Below the pieces are notes generated by a model. That model was not told where the DNA came from and did no database searches. It worked only from the letters and a program-made list of their open reading frames with translations. The position numbers and the translations under genes were made by a program. Below are positions 6,705 to 13,346 of a stretch of DNA of 24,194 nucleotides, in pieces; position 1 is the first letter of the stretch; each line of letters starts with the position of its first letter. The DNA is from Bacillota bacterium (lineage in GTDB: Bacteria; Bacillota; Clostridia; Peptostreptococcales; Anaerovoracaceae): the NCBI GenBank assembly GCA_017621195.1, contig JAGATO010000216.1, positions 1 to 24,194 on the forward strand, written 5' to 3'.

Positions 6705-7274
6705 GTGAAACAATATGAAAATCTGGTTCGTCTTCTGGATGTGGACCCGGAATTTATCATCGATCTGAAATATGCCAAACCCGACAACTTCACCGGAAGC
6801 GTCGTCTACCCCTTTACCGAGTGTTACATCGATGTCCACACGGCGGCCCAGCTGGTAAAAGCCAAGGAGATGGCAAAGAAAGATGGTTATCGGATCAAGG
6901 TTTGGGACGCCTACCGTCCCGTCAGCGCCCAGAAGCGATTCTGGGAACTGATGCCCGATAACAACTTCGTAGCTTATCCGCCGGACATGAACACCATCCG
7001 GGAATTCCGAAACTCCCACATGAACGGTCAATGCGTGGACGTGACGCTGACCGACAGTGAGGGAAGGGAGCTTCTCATGCCCAGCGGTTTCGATGATTTC
7101 ACAAAAAAAGCCCGCCTGGACTGTCCTCAGACCACAGGCGAAGCTCGTAACAATGCGGAATATTTAAGGGATATTATGGTGAAAGCCGGCTTTACTCCCT
7201 ACGACGGAGAGTGGTGGCACTTCTACGATAAAAACGTGAAGCCCGTGCGCTACTCCGATCTTACGATCGGGTAG
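6705..7274 (+). CDS. ddpX: D-Ala-D-Ala dipeptidase, VanX/DdpX type (peptidase M15D)
   Basis: The 189-residue zinc enzyme is expected to split D-Ala-D-Ala in the cytosol. Catalytic positions match VanX closely: Arg71 in DAYRP, zinc ligands His105 and Asp112 in SHMNGQCVD, and Glu169 and His172 in GEWWHF. The seven- and three-residue spacings are the same as in VanX (H116/D123, E181/H184). It starts with GTG nine bases after AAGGAGGG, which overlaps the stop of the previous gene. No vanH or vanA neighbour is present, so it is not a vancomycin-resistance cassette. It more likely works in dipeptide use, as E. coli DdpX does. Its last 14 bases overlap a convergent gene. Confidence 0.93.
   Translation: MKQYENLVRLLDVDPEFIIDLKYAKPDNFTGSVVYPFTECYIDVHTAAQLVKAKEMAKKDGYRIKVWDAYRPVSAQKRFWELMPDNNFVAYPPDMNTIREFRNSHMNGQCVDVTLTDSEGRELLMPSGFDDFTKKARLDCPQTTGEARNNAEYLRDIMVKAGFTPYDGEWWHFYDKNVKPVRYSDLTIG
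7255..7270. other. Perfect hairpin across the convergent overlap
   Basis: CCGATC and GATCGG surround TTAC, giving a six-base-pair stem centred on the overlapping 3' ends of two convergent genes. There is no T run on either side, so it is not a standard terminator. It could still act as a weak two-way transcription barrier. Confidence 0.35.
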
Positions 7275-7458
7275 TCTCGTCGCTCTCTTCCGGCGCAGCC
7301 GCGGCATTTCGTTCCCGTTGGGCTTCGGCCTCCGCCCGCGCCTGTTCAAACTTTTTCTGCTTATCCTCCATGAGCGTATCCATCATGCTCTTTCCCGGAT
7401 GTCTCAGAATGTAAGCAAATGACAAAACAATAATGATGATACCCAGTGCGATTTTCAT
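7261..7458 (-). CDS. Small single-pass membrane protein of unknown function
   Basis: I do not recognise this 65-residue protein. An N-terminal membrane helix (ALGIIIIVLSFAYIL, residues 4-18) is followed by a charged helix rich in Gln, Glu, Lys and Arg that looks like a coiled coil (residues 32-52), then an acidic tail. The overall shape recalls TatA-like or YtxH-like small proteins, but no signature residues support either. The ATG at 7458 has a GGAAAGGAAG ribosome site and a well-formed sigma-A promoter upstream. That argues for a real gene and against the 100-residue reading from 7563. Its stop codon lies inside the end of the convergent dipeptidase gene. Confidence 0.68.
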   Translation of the reverse strand: MKIALGIIIIVLSFAYILRHPGKSMMDTLMEDKQKKFEQARAEAEAQRERNAAAAPEESDETTRS

Positions 7459-7491
7459 GTGTAACTTCCTTTCCTGAAAAAGATAGTTGAA

Positions 7492-7520
7492 ATTATATAT
7501 GATTCCCTGCGGAAAATCAA
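7492..7520 (-). promoter_or_regulatory. Sigma-A promoter for the 65-residue membrane protein
   Basis: On the minus strand TTGATT (7515-7520) and TATAAT (7492-7497) have exactly 17 bases between them. The -10 box is about 35 bases before the ATG at 7458. Confidence 0.65.
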
Positions 7521-7548
7521 GAAGACAAAACACAAAGGAGGAACTCCA

Positions 7549-8037
7549 TTGCATAAAGGACATTTTTCCGTCATCAATAAGAGGGGATTGGCCACCGCCT
7601 GCATTATCATGGCCGGCGCCATCCTTCTCTTCTCTCTCAGTCTGGCAAACCGCCTGAGCGGCGGTTCTATCCTCTGGACGATTCCGGTGGTCGCGGCCAT
7701 CATCGTCTTTCTTCTGGCGCTGATGATTCTAACCTCCGTCCTGACGGCCGGAATCGATGTGGAGATGAATCAGGTAATCTTTGCCGATGCCAGCGGCGTC
7801 GGAGGAAAGAAACCTCAGTTTCAGCTGTCCGATTTGAAGGATGTCCAGCTCCACAATGCCCAGGGGGTGGTGGAGAATCCGACTCACGCAGATCTCACAG
7901 GAGGGCGGATCGTCTTCCTGACGGACAGCGGCGATCAGTATACCTACTATCCTGTAGCCATTACTGCCCGACAGTATCGCCGAATCCACGACGAACTTCT
8001 GGTCATGGCACAGGAAGCCAGAGAATATCTATCCTGA
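7549..8037 (+). CDS. Membrane protein with a soluble C-terminal domain, unknown function
   Basis: I do not recognise a named family. The 162 residues contain two membrane helices, roughly residues 14-34 and 41-68. A soluble domain of about 95 residues follows (MNQVIFADASGVGGKKPQFQ onward), with alternating beta-strand character that resembles small PH-like bacterial domains. This plan is similar to the protein encoded at 6081, though without clear sequence identity. The start is a TTG seven bases after AAAGGAGG, and no earlier start is better placed. It ends at a strong hairpin terminator. The minus-strand 65-residue gene diverges from it. Its promoter is not clear. Confidence 0.72.
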   Translation: MHKGHFSVINKRGLATACIIMAGAILLFSLSLANRLSGGSILWTIPVVAAIIVFLLALMILTSVLTAGIDVEMNQVIFADASGVGGKKPQFQLSDLKDVQLHNAQGVVENPTHADLTGGRIVFLTDSGDQYTYYPVAITARQYRRIHDELLVMAQEAREYLS

Positions 8038-8112
8038 TCCATTCGCATCGTCCGCATCACTCTCATATCCTGCATTTTCTATGCTATCATAAAACCTCTA
8101 TGATATAACGAG

Positions 8113-8165
8113 AAAGGAGCGATCATCGGTCTGAGACGTCAGAACCGGGAAATCGCTCCTTTTTC
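8113..8165 (+). terminator. Long composite hairpin terminator between convergent genes
   Basis: AAAGGAGCGAT (8113-8123) pairs with ATCGCTCCTTT (8152-8162). Inside are a second stem CGGT/ACCG and a third CTGA/TCAG with a GACG loop. The T run after the stem is on the plus strand, so it mainly ends the 7549 gene. On the minus strand only TTT follows, which may give partial termination behind the M19 dipeptidase. Confidence 0.75.
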
Positions 8166-8182
8166 ATACAGACGAGAATCTA

Positions 8183-9133
8183 TTATTTTCCAAGGACATC
8201 CTTCATGACGCGAAGGGCGTTTTTGTGAGTGATTTTATCGATTTCGTCGCAGGTAAAGCTTCCTTCCATTCGATCCAGAAGGGTGGAGAAGCCGCCGTAA
8301 TTTTCCAGCTCGCCGTTATCGTCGATGCCGTCGAAGTCAGAACCGAAGCCGATGGCGTCGATACCCGCCTTGTCCCTCATATACAGCAGGTGCTGGATGA
8401 TCTGATCGTAGGTGGCACGGCCGGAGCCCTCCTTCAAGAAGGAACATTCGAAGTTGACGCCCACGATTCCACCGTGGTTTCCCAGGGTCTTCAGCTGGTC
8501 GTCGGTCAGGTTTCTCCGGTGATTGCACAGGGTTCTGGCGCAGGAATGAGATGCTACGAAAGGTTTTTTACTGTGTTTTGCCACGTCGTAGAAGCCGCCC
8601 TCAGACATGTGAGATACGTCCACAATCATGCCAAGCTCGTTCATTTTCTCCACCACTTCGATACCGAAGGGCTTCAGGCCCTTCTGATGTTCCGCCGGAT
8701 CGTCCTTACAGGGAAATCCCAGAGAATTTTCAAAGTTCCACATCAGCGTAATCAGCCGGACACCCATGTCATAGACTTCCTGAACCCGTTCGATCTTTCC
8801 GTCGATGAATACCCCATCCTCCACGGTCAGAAAGGCGGACAGCAGCCCCTGTTCTCTATTCTTCATCACATCTTCCACAGTCGTGACCGGACGGATGAAA
8901 TCCCGGTACTGTTCCATGGTTTTGGTGTAATACCCATAAATTCCCTTCAAAATATCGTAGGGATCCATGGTTTTCATTTCCTGTCTGGACAGGTACATAG
9001 CAAAAAACTGTACCATACTTTCGTGTTCTTTCAGCAATTTCAGATTGACAGAAAAAGAACCGTCATACAAACTGCGTTCCGGTGCTCTCCACCCTTCGAT
9101 CAACGTATCGCAATGCATATCTATAATTCGCAT
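8183..9133 (-). CDS. Membrane-dipeptidase family (M19, renal dipeptidase-like) enzyme
   Basis: The 316-residue zinc dipeptidase belongs to a family that typically cleaves dipeptides, including L-D and D-containing ones. Metal ligands are all present: His7 and Asp9 in MHCD, bridging Glu105 in TVEDG, His175 in VSHMSE, His196 in ASHSC, and Asp266 in GSDFDG. There is no signal peptide or membrane segment, so it is cytosolic despite the family name. The ATG at 9133 has AAGGGAGG five bases upstream, better than the in-frame ATG at 9160. It is transcribed from a sigma-54 promoter just behind the activator gene. Tolerance for D-residues at the C-terminal position is a family property, not shown here. 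Confidence 0.93.
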   Translation of the reverse strand: MRIIDMHCDTLIEGWRAPERSLYDGSFSVNLKLLKEHESMVQFFAMYLSRQEMKTMDPYDILKGIYGYYTKTMEQYRDFIRPVTTVEDVMKNREQGLLSAFLTVEDGVFIDGKIERVQEVYDMGVRLITLMWNFENSLGFPCKDDPAEHQKGLKPFGIEVVEKMNELGMIVDVSHMSEGGFYDVAKHSKKPFVASHSCARTLCNHRRNLTDDQLKTLGNHGGIVGVNFECSFLKEGSGRATYDQIIQHLLYMRDKAGIDAIGFGSDFDGIDDNGELENYGGFSTLLDRMEGSFTCDEIDKITHKNALRVMKDVLGK

Positions 9134-9204
9134 ATGATCCTCCCTTATGTACTCCTGCACGTTTCATTGCAGCATCTGTGGTGATAACTTACATGATTTA
9201 ATAT

Positions 9205-9220
9205 AGCAAAATTTATGCCA
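9205..9220 (-). promoter_or_regulatory. Sigma-54 (-24/-12) promoter for the M19 dipeptidase
   Basis: The minus strand reads TGGCATAAATTTTGCT. It matches TGGCAC-N5-TTGCW except C to T at the sixth base, with correct spacing. The start codon is about 70 bases downstream. The -24 half is also the right arm of the terminator hairpin of the activator gene. Confidence 0.75.
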
Positions 9221-9242
9221 AGGCAGTGTCCCGCCCTGGCAT
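9215..9242 (-). terminator. Hairpin terminator of the sigma-54 activator gene
   Basis: On the minus strand ATGCCAGGGC pairs with GCCTTGGCAT (one G-U pair) around GGGACACT, then AAATTTTG follows. The left arm begins seven bases after the activator stop codon. The short T run suggests only moderate strength. Confidence 0.55.
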
Positions 9243-9248
9243 CGTTTC

Positions 9249-11081
9249 TCAATAATGAATATGATACTTTTTCAGCTTGTCGTAGAATACGGTTTTGGAC
9301 ATATCCAGCTCCTTCATGGTTTCTGTCTTGTCTCCGTTGTGTTTCAGCAATGTCATTTCCAGAATCCGCTGTTCTTCCTTTGCCAGTCTGTCCTTCATCG
9401 TCACAGGCGAAGTGTCGCAGTTCATCTTCAGATGTTCCGAATAGATCAGGTTGGAATCGCACAGCGTGATAGCCCGCTCGATGACGTTTTCCATTTCGCG
9501 GACATTTCCCGGCCAGTTGTAGTTCATCATCTTCTGCAGAGCCTCACCGGAAAACTGCTTCTTCTTCAATCCGTATGTATCACAGAGCCTCTGCAAAATG
9601 TAGTTGATCAGCGGATACAAGTCGTTCTTCCGCTCCCGAAGGGGCGGAATCTCGATGGGAAACACGTTGATCCGATAGTACAGATCCTGGCGGAACCGAC
9701 CGTGGGCCACCTCTTCCTCCAGATTTTTATTGGTGGCTGTGATCACTCTTACATCTACCTTGATGGGCTTCGATGAACCGACCCGGTAGATTGTCTTGTT
9801 CTGAAGGACGTGAAGCAGCTTTACCTGAATGTCCAGTGGAATTTCACCGATCTCATCCAGAAAAATAGTTCCCTTGTTGGCCGCTTCAAACAATCCAGCT
9901 CTTCCTTCGCTTCTGGCTCCCGTAAATGCGCCGCCCACGTAGCCGAACAGCTCGCTTTCAAACAGCGAAGGCGCAATGGCGTTGCAGTTCACTTCCACGA
10001 AGGGGGCGTCGGGATTTCCCAGCGTATGGATCTCCCGGGCCAGATGGGATTTTCCCGTTCCGCTCTCTCCGGTGATGATCACGTTGAATTTGTTCTTGGA
10101 TGCCTTCCAGGCCATGTACTTTACTTCTCTGCCCTTACTGCTCCGTCCCACAAAACCCTGGACCGCAGACTCGTCGAAATCTCCTTCCCTGTCGAAGGCC
10201 TCTTCCTTTTCTTCGATCTGGCGCAGGATTTCATTCTGGTCGCTGACCAGATGCTCCAGCGTTTCCGCGCCGCGAAGCATCAGGAAGACACCCTGGTTCT
10301 CGTAAGGAATGATGTTGCAGATGAAGGGCCTCTTGTTGATATCGTACAATCGGTTGGACACCTGGCTCGTCTGTCCACTCAGCACGGAAAACAGCTGATC
10401 CGTCAGCTCCGACTGGTCGAACAGGTCCAGAAAGCGCTTTCCGGTCACATCCACGTCGATGTCCTCCGTCCTCTTGGCCTTCCACGGCGTTCCGCGGAGC
10501 AGGTCGCCCACGGCCTCGTTTCTCACGCTGAAGCCCTTGGCCTGAAAGAACTTGGTGTTTCCGGTAACACCGTCCACGATCACCACGTTTCCTAATGCCC
10601 GCATGTAGTTCAGCGGATAGACGTTATCGTTGACCTGGATTCTGGTCTCTCTGGCCTCGATATCGATGGACGCCACAATGTGAAAGCCGAAGTAATTCAC
10701 GTCCAGCTTTACAGGAGTATTCAGATGATGCGAACGGAAAAACTTATACTGGGGCTCGATCTTCTTGTTTCGATAGACGCCTACGGCAAGAAGCACATCT
10801 CCCGACTTGATATTTTTATCGTTGATGTTCATCTTTTTCAGCTCTTCGCCGTCCAGGTTTCCGTCGTCATCTCCCAGGCGGTTGTCAGCGATGATGACAA
10901 TGTCTCCATCCTTGATGACGCCAGCCTCATGGCCCACCGCAACATCAAAAACGATCCCGGTGATTTTCTTCGCTCGCTGATTACAGTACTGGATTCTCTT
11001 TTCGGAATCCACGAAAATCAGACCCTGTTTCATACTGTCCATCAGCAGTTCCACGATTCGGCTTTCGTTTTTACTGATCAC
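9249..11081 (-). CDS. Sigma-54-dependent transcriptional activator (PAS-like sensor, AAA+, HTH)
   Basis: This 610-residue enhancer-binding protein remodels RNA polymerase with sigma-54. Residues 1-50 look like a PAS start (GLIFVDSEKRIQYCNQRAKK), and a second PAS-like segment lies near 165-280; no receiver domain is visible. The AAA+ core has Walker A GESGTGKS (338-345), the sigma-54 contact loop GAFTGA (384-389), Walker B TIFLDE (405-410) and an arginine-finger region (REVKY upstream and RFRQDLYYR near 462-470). A Fis-type HTH ends the protein (570-610). It starts with GTG after GAGGTG, 44 bases behind trpS. It probably responds to a small ligand, perhaps a peptide or D-amino acid, and controls the three nearby -24/-12 promoters (inference). 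Confidence 0.93.
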   Translation of the reverse strand: MISKNESRIVELLMDSMKQGLIFVDSEKRIQYCNQRAKKITGIVFDVAVGHEAGVIKDGDIVIIADNRLGDDDGNLDGEELKKMNINDKNIKSGDVLLAVGVYRNKKIEPQYKFFRSHHLNTPVKLDVNYFGFHIVASIDIEARETRIQVNDNVYPLNYMRALGNVVIVDGVTGNTKFFQAKGFSVRNEAVGDLLRGTPWKAKRTEDIDVDVTGKRFLDLFDQSELTDQLFSVLSGQTSQVSNRLYDINKRPFICNIIPYENQGVFLMLRGAETLEHLVSDQNEILRQIEEKEEAFDREGDFDESAVQGFVGRSSKGREVKYMAWKASKNKFNVIITGESGTGKSHLAREIHTLGNPDAPFVEVNCNAIAPSLFESELFGYVGGAFTGARSEGRAGLFEAANKGTIFLDEIGEIPLDIQVKLLHVLQNKTIYRVGSSKPIKVDVRVITATNKNLEEEVAHGRFRQDLYYRINVFPIEIPPLRERKNDLYPLINYILQRLCDTYGLKKKQFSGEALQKMMNYNWPGNVREMENVIERAITLCDSNLIYSEHLKMNCDTSPVTMKDRLAKEEQRILEMTLLKHNGDKTETMKELDMSKTVFYDKLKKYHIHY

Positions 11082-11093
11082 ATTTCACCTCTT

Positions 11094-11125
11094 TGCGGTC
11101 AAATCCGCAGTCTGACAAAACCGCA
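11094..11125 (-). other. Alternative stem-loops between trpS and the activator gene
   Basis: On the minus strand the arm ACCGCA (11094-11099) can pair either with TGCGGT (11120-11125) or with TGCGG (11105-11109). The two foldings exclude one another. They lie directly before the ribosome site of the activator. There is no T run, so effects on translation or pausing are speculative. Confidence 0.3.
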
Positions 11126-12106
11126 TTACAGTCCCAATCCGAAACGGTCCTTGACCCTCTTCATGGTCTTTTCAGCGATGGCATTGGCCCTCTGACCACC
11201 ATCCTTCAATGCATCCAGCAGCTCCTGAGAATCGCGGATCTCTCTGTAACGCGCCTGGATAGGAGCCAGCGCATCCACGGTGATCTCTACCAGATCCTTC
11301 TTCAACGTACCGTAACCCTGACTGTCGTACTTCTTTTCCAGTTCCTCGATGGACAGACCGGAGAAAGCGCTGTAGATAGACAGCAGGTTGGAAATACCCG
11401 GCTTGTTTTCAATGTCGAAGCGGATCACTCCCTCGGAGTCCGTAGTGGCCTTCATGATGGATTTTTTGATTTTGGAAGGCTCATCCAGCAGAGAAATGCG
11501 GCTGTGGGGATTTTCCGCCGACTTGGACATCTTGCTGGTGGGGTCGTCCAAAGCCATGACTCTGGCGCCGCTCTTGACGAACTGGCCTTCCGGAACCACG
11601 AAGGTCTCACCGTATTTGTTGTTGATGCGAATAGCGATGTCCCGGGTCAATTCAATGTGCTGCTTCTGGTCGTTTCCTACGGGGACGATATCGGCATCGT
11701 ACAGCAGAATATCGGCCGCCATCAGAATGGGATAGGTGAACAGACCGGTGGGTGCAGATTCTTTTCCCTTGCTCTTCTGCTTGAACTGCGTCATGCGGGA
11801 CAGTTCTCCCGTGTAGGAGTTGCAGGTCAGAATCCAGGAAAGCTCCGCGTGGCCGGGTACGTCAGACTGGACGAAGATAATGGATTTTTTCGGGTCCAGA
11901 CCTACGGCCATATACAGGGCAGCCACGTCCAGAATGTGCTGACGCAGCACCTTGGGATCCTGAGGAACCGTGATAGAATGCATATCCACGATGCAGTAGA
12001 TGGCATCGTTTTCCTCCTGAAGCTGCACGAACTGCTTCAGGGCTCCCAGATAGTTCCCAATATGAATATTTCCCGTGGGCTGTACGCCGGAAAAAACTCG
12101 TTTCAT
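11126..12106 (-). CDS. trpS: Tryptophanyl-tRNA synthetase
   Basis: This cytosolic class I enzyme charges tRNA-Trp. From the ATG at 12106 it has 326 residues, typical for bacterial TrpRS. The class I signatures are HIGN at 15-18, in PTGNIHIGNYLGAL, and KMSKS at 192-196. Family segments GDQKQHIEL-like (VGNDQKQHIELTRD) and PILMAADILLYD are also present. I chose 12106 because MKRVFSGVQPTG is the usual N-terminus and GGTGGTG lies just upstream; the ATG at 12121 has no ribosome site. It lies 47 bases after sigB and 44 before the sigma-54 activator, so it may be read through from the sigB unit. No T-box leader is visible. Confidence 0.96.
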   Translation of the reverse strand: MKRVFSGVQPTGNIHIGNYLGALKQFVQLQEENDAIYCIVDMHSITVPQDPKVLRQHILDVAALYMAVGLDPKKSIIFVQSDVPGHAELSWILTCNSYTGELSRMTQFKQKSKGKESAPTGLFTYPILMAADILLYDADIVPVGNDQKQHIELTRDIAIRINNKYGETFVVPEGQFVKSGARVMALDDPTSKMSKSAENPHSRISLLDEPSKIKKSIMKATTDSEGVIRFDIENKPGISNLLSIYSAFSGLSIEELEKKYDSQGYGTLKKDLVEITVDALAPIQARYREIRDSQELLDALKDGGQRANAIAEKTMKRVKDRFGLGL

Positions 12107-12124
12107 TTCATTCACCACCATTTC

Positions 12125-12143
12125 TGCCGCACCATCTGCGGCA
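12125..12143 (-). other. Hairpin between sigB and trpS
   Basis: TGCCGCA and TGCGGCA form a seven-base-pair stem with a five-base loop. No T run follows on either strand, so it is not a standard terminator. It could stabilise an mRNA 3' end or cause pausing. Confidence 0.4.
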
Positions 12144-12153
12144 CTCGTTTCGG

Positions 12154-12903
12154 TTAAGACAAATACGCTGATTTGAATTTCTCCTTCAGCTTTTTTTCAA
12201 TGCGGGATACCGTCATCTGGGACGTTCCCTTCAGATCAGCAATCTCCTGCTGCGTTTTATTCTCTATGAACCGCAGGCGAAATACTTCCTTTTCTCGCTC
12301 GGACAGGGTTTCGTAAACGCTGCGAACCATATCGTTGATTTCAAAGGCTTCGTACCCCGATTCCTGTTGACCGAGGTATTTTTCAAACGCGGAAGAATCG
12401 CTTTCCTCACCGTTATCATCAAAGGGCTGGGACAGGGAATACGTTCCGTAGGAATGGCCGCTTTCCATGGCTTCCAGCACCAGTTCCTCCGTGACTCCCA
12501 GAGCCTCCGCCATCTGCGATATCGAAGGAACCCTGCCGCTCCTCTGCTCGATTTCCTCCCTCACCCTGGGGATCTGGGCGGAAATCTCCTTCAGCCGCCG
12601 GGGCACTTTCACCGCCCATCCCTTGTCGCGGAAATACCGCTTGATCTCTCCGATGATGGTCGGAGTAGCAAAACTGGTGAATTCAAATCCCTTGGAGGGA
12701 TCGAACCTCTCCACCGCCATGATCAGCGCCATGCATCCCACCTGGTACAGGTCTTCGTACTCCACACCCCGGTTCATATATTTTTTCACCAGAATATCCA
12801 CCACGTACAGGTAATGCTCCACGATCTCGTTTCTCAGATTCACATCCCGGGTTTTGCTGTATTCTTCCAAACGCTCTTTTATATTTTTCTCTTCCGGGGA
12901 CAT
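12154..12903 (-). CDS. sigB: RNA polymerase sigma factor, SigB type
   Basis: The 249-residue sigma-70 group 3 factor contains region 2 (DLYQVGCMALIMAVERFDPS and FTSFATPTIIGEIKRYFRDK), region 3 (SGRVPSISQMAEALGVTEEL) and region 4 with an HTH (LSEREKEVFRLRFIENKTQQ onward). The SigB/SigF/SigG group is clear. SigB is preferred because the TIIGEIKRYFRDKGWAVKVP stretch, the SYGTYSLSQPF segment and the GQQESGYE segment are like Bacillus SigB, and the anti-sigma partner is RsbW-like. The ATG at 12903 has GGAG seven bases upstream; the reading from 12930 would overlap rsbW. It is the third gene of rsbV-rsbW-sigB and is predicted to be held inactive by RsbW until RsbV is dephosphorylated. Confidence 0.88.
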   Translation of the reverse strand: MSPEEKNIKERLEEYSKTRDVNLRNEIVEHYLYVVDILVKKYMNRGVEYEDLYQVGCMALIMAVERFDPSKGFEFTSFATPTIIGEIKRYFRDKGWAVKVPRRLKEISAQIPRVREEIEQRSGRVPSISQMAEALGVTEELVLEAMESGHSYGTYSLSQPFDDNGEESDSSAFEKYLGQQESGYEAFEINDMVRSVYETLSEREKEVFRLRFIENKTQQEIADLKGTSQMTVSRIEKKLKEKFKSAYLS

Positions 12904-12917
12904 GTTTGTTCTCCTCA

Positions 12918-13322
12918 CTACTTCCGGCAATATTTCACCATCTGTATCTGCGTTCCCTTTCCCAGCTCGGAAGAGATATCCACGTCGTCCATCAGCGTTT
13001 GAATGATGAACAGACCCAATCCGCCTTCCTTGGGGCAGTCCAGATCGGGACAGCGGTACTGGTTCAGATCGCAGCCTTCTCCCTGATCCGTCACCGTAAT
13101 GCGGATCAGCTCTTCGTTCACTTCGCAGGAAACCTCATAATAACCCATTTCCGAAAAACCGTGACACACCACATTGGTACAGGCTTCGGAAACGGCAACC
13201 TTCATATCCTCAATGGCCTCCACGTCAAAACCGGCGGTATTCGCCAGAGAGGAGATCATCATCCTCACAGTGCTTACATATTCCGGCTTTCCCGGAACAG
13301 AAAATTTCAATACATCAGCCAT
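12918..13322 (-). CDS. rsbW: Anti-sigma factor and serine kinase, RsbW type
   Basis: The 134-residue GHKL-fold kinase is expected to bind SigB and phosphorylate RsbV. The N-terminus GKPEYVSTVRMMISSLANTA with KVAVSEACTNVVCHG closely follows RsbW and differs from SpoIIAB. ATP-site motifs are present: the N-box EACTN, the G1-type DQGEGCD, and the GGLGLFIIQTLMD stretch. The ATG at 13322 has GAGGT upstream. It lies 24 bases after rsbV, and its stop is 14 bases before the sigB ATG, so the three genes form a compact operon. An assignment as SpoIIAB remains possible because the folds and gene order are shared. Confidence 0.88.
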   Translation of the reverse strand: MADVLKFSVPGKPEYVSTVRMMISSLANTAGFDVEAIEDMKVAVSEACTNVVCHGFSEMGYYEVSCEVNEELIRITVTDQGEGCDLNQYRCPDLDCPKEGGLGLFIIQTLMDDVDISSELGKGTQIQMVKYCRK

Positions 13323-13346
13323 GATTCAACCTCATTTCCATCCAGC

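Noticed and set aside
6054..7031. Minus-strand 325-residue open frame
   Set aside because: It is antisense to the membrane protein and to the VanX-like gene, which has all catalytic residues and a ribosome site.
6705..7274. VanX-like gene as part of vancomycin resistance
   Set aside because: No vanH, vanA/vanB ligase or VanRS pair is present; the neighbours are peptide-use genes.
8099..8166. Independent small RNA gene starting behind TATGAT at 8099
   Set aside because: No acceptable -35 box; the hairpin is explained as a terminator between convergent genes.
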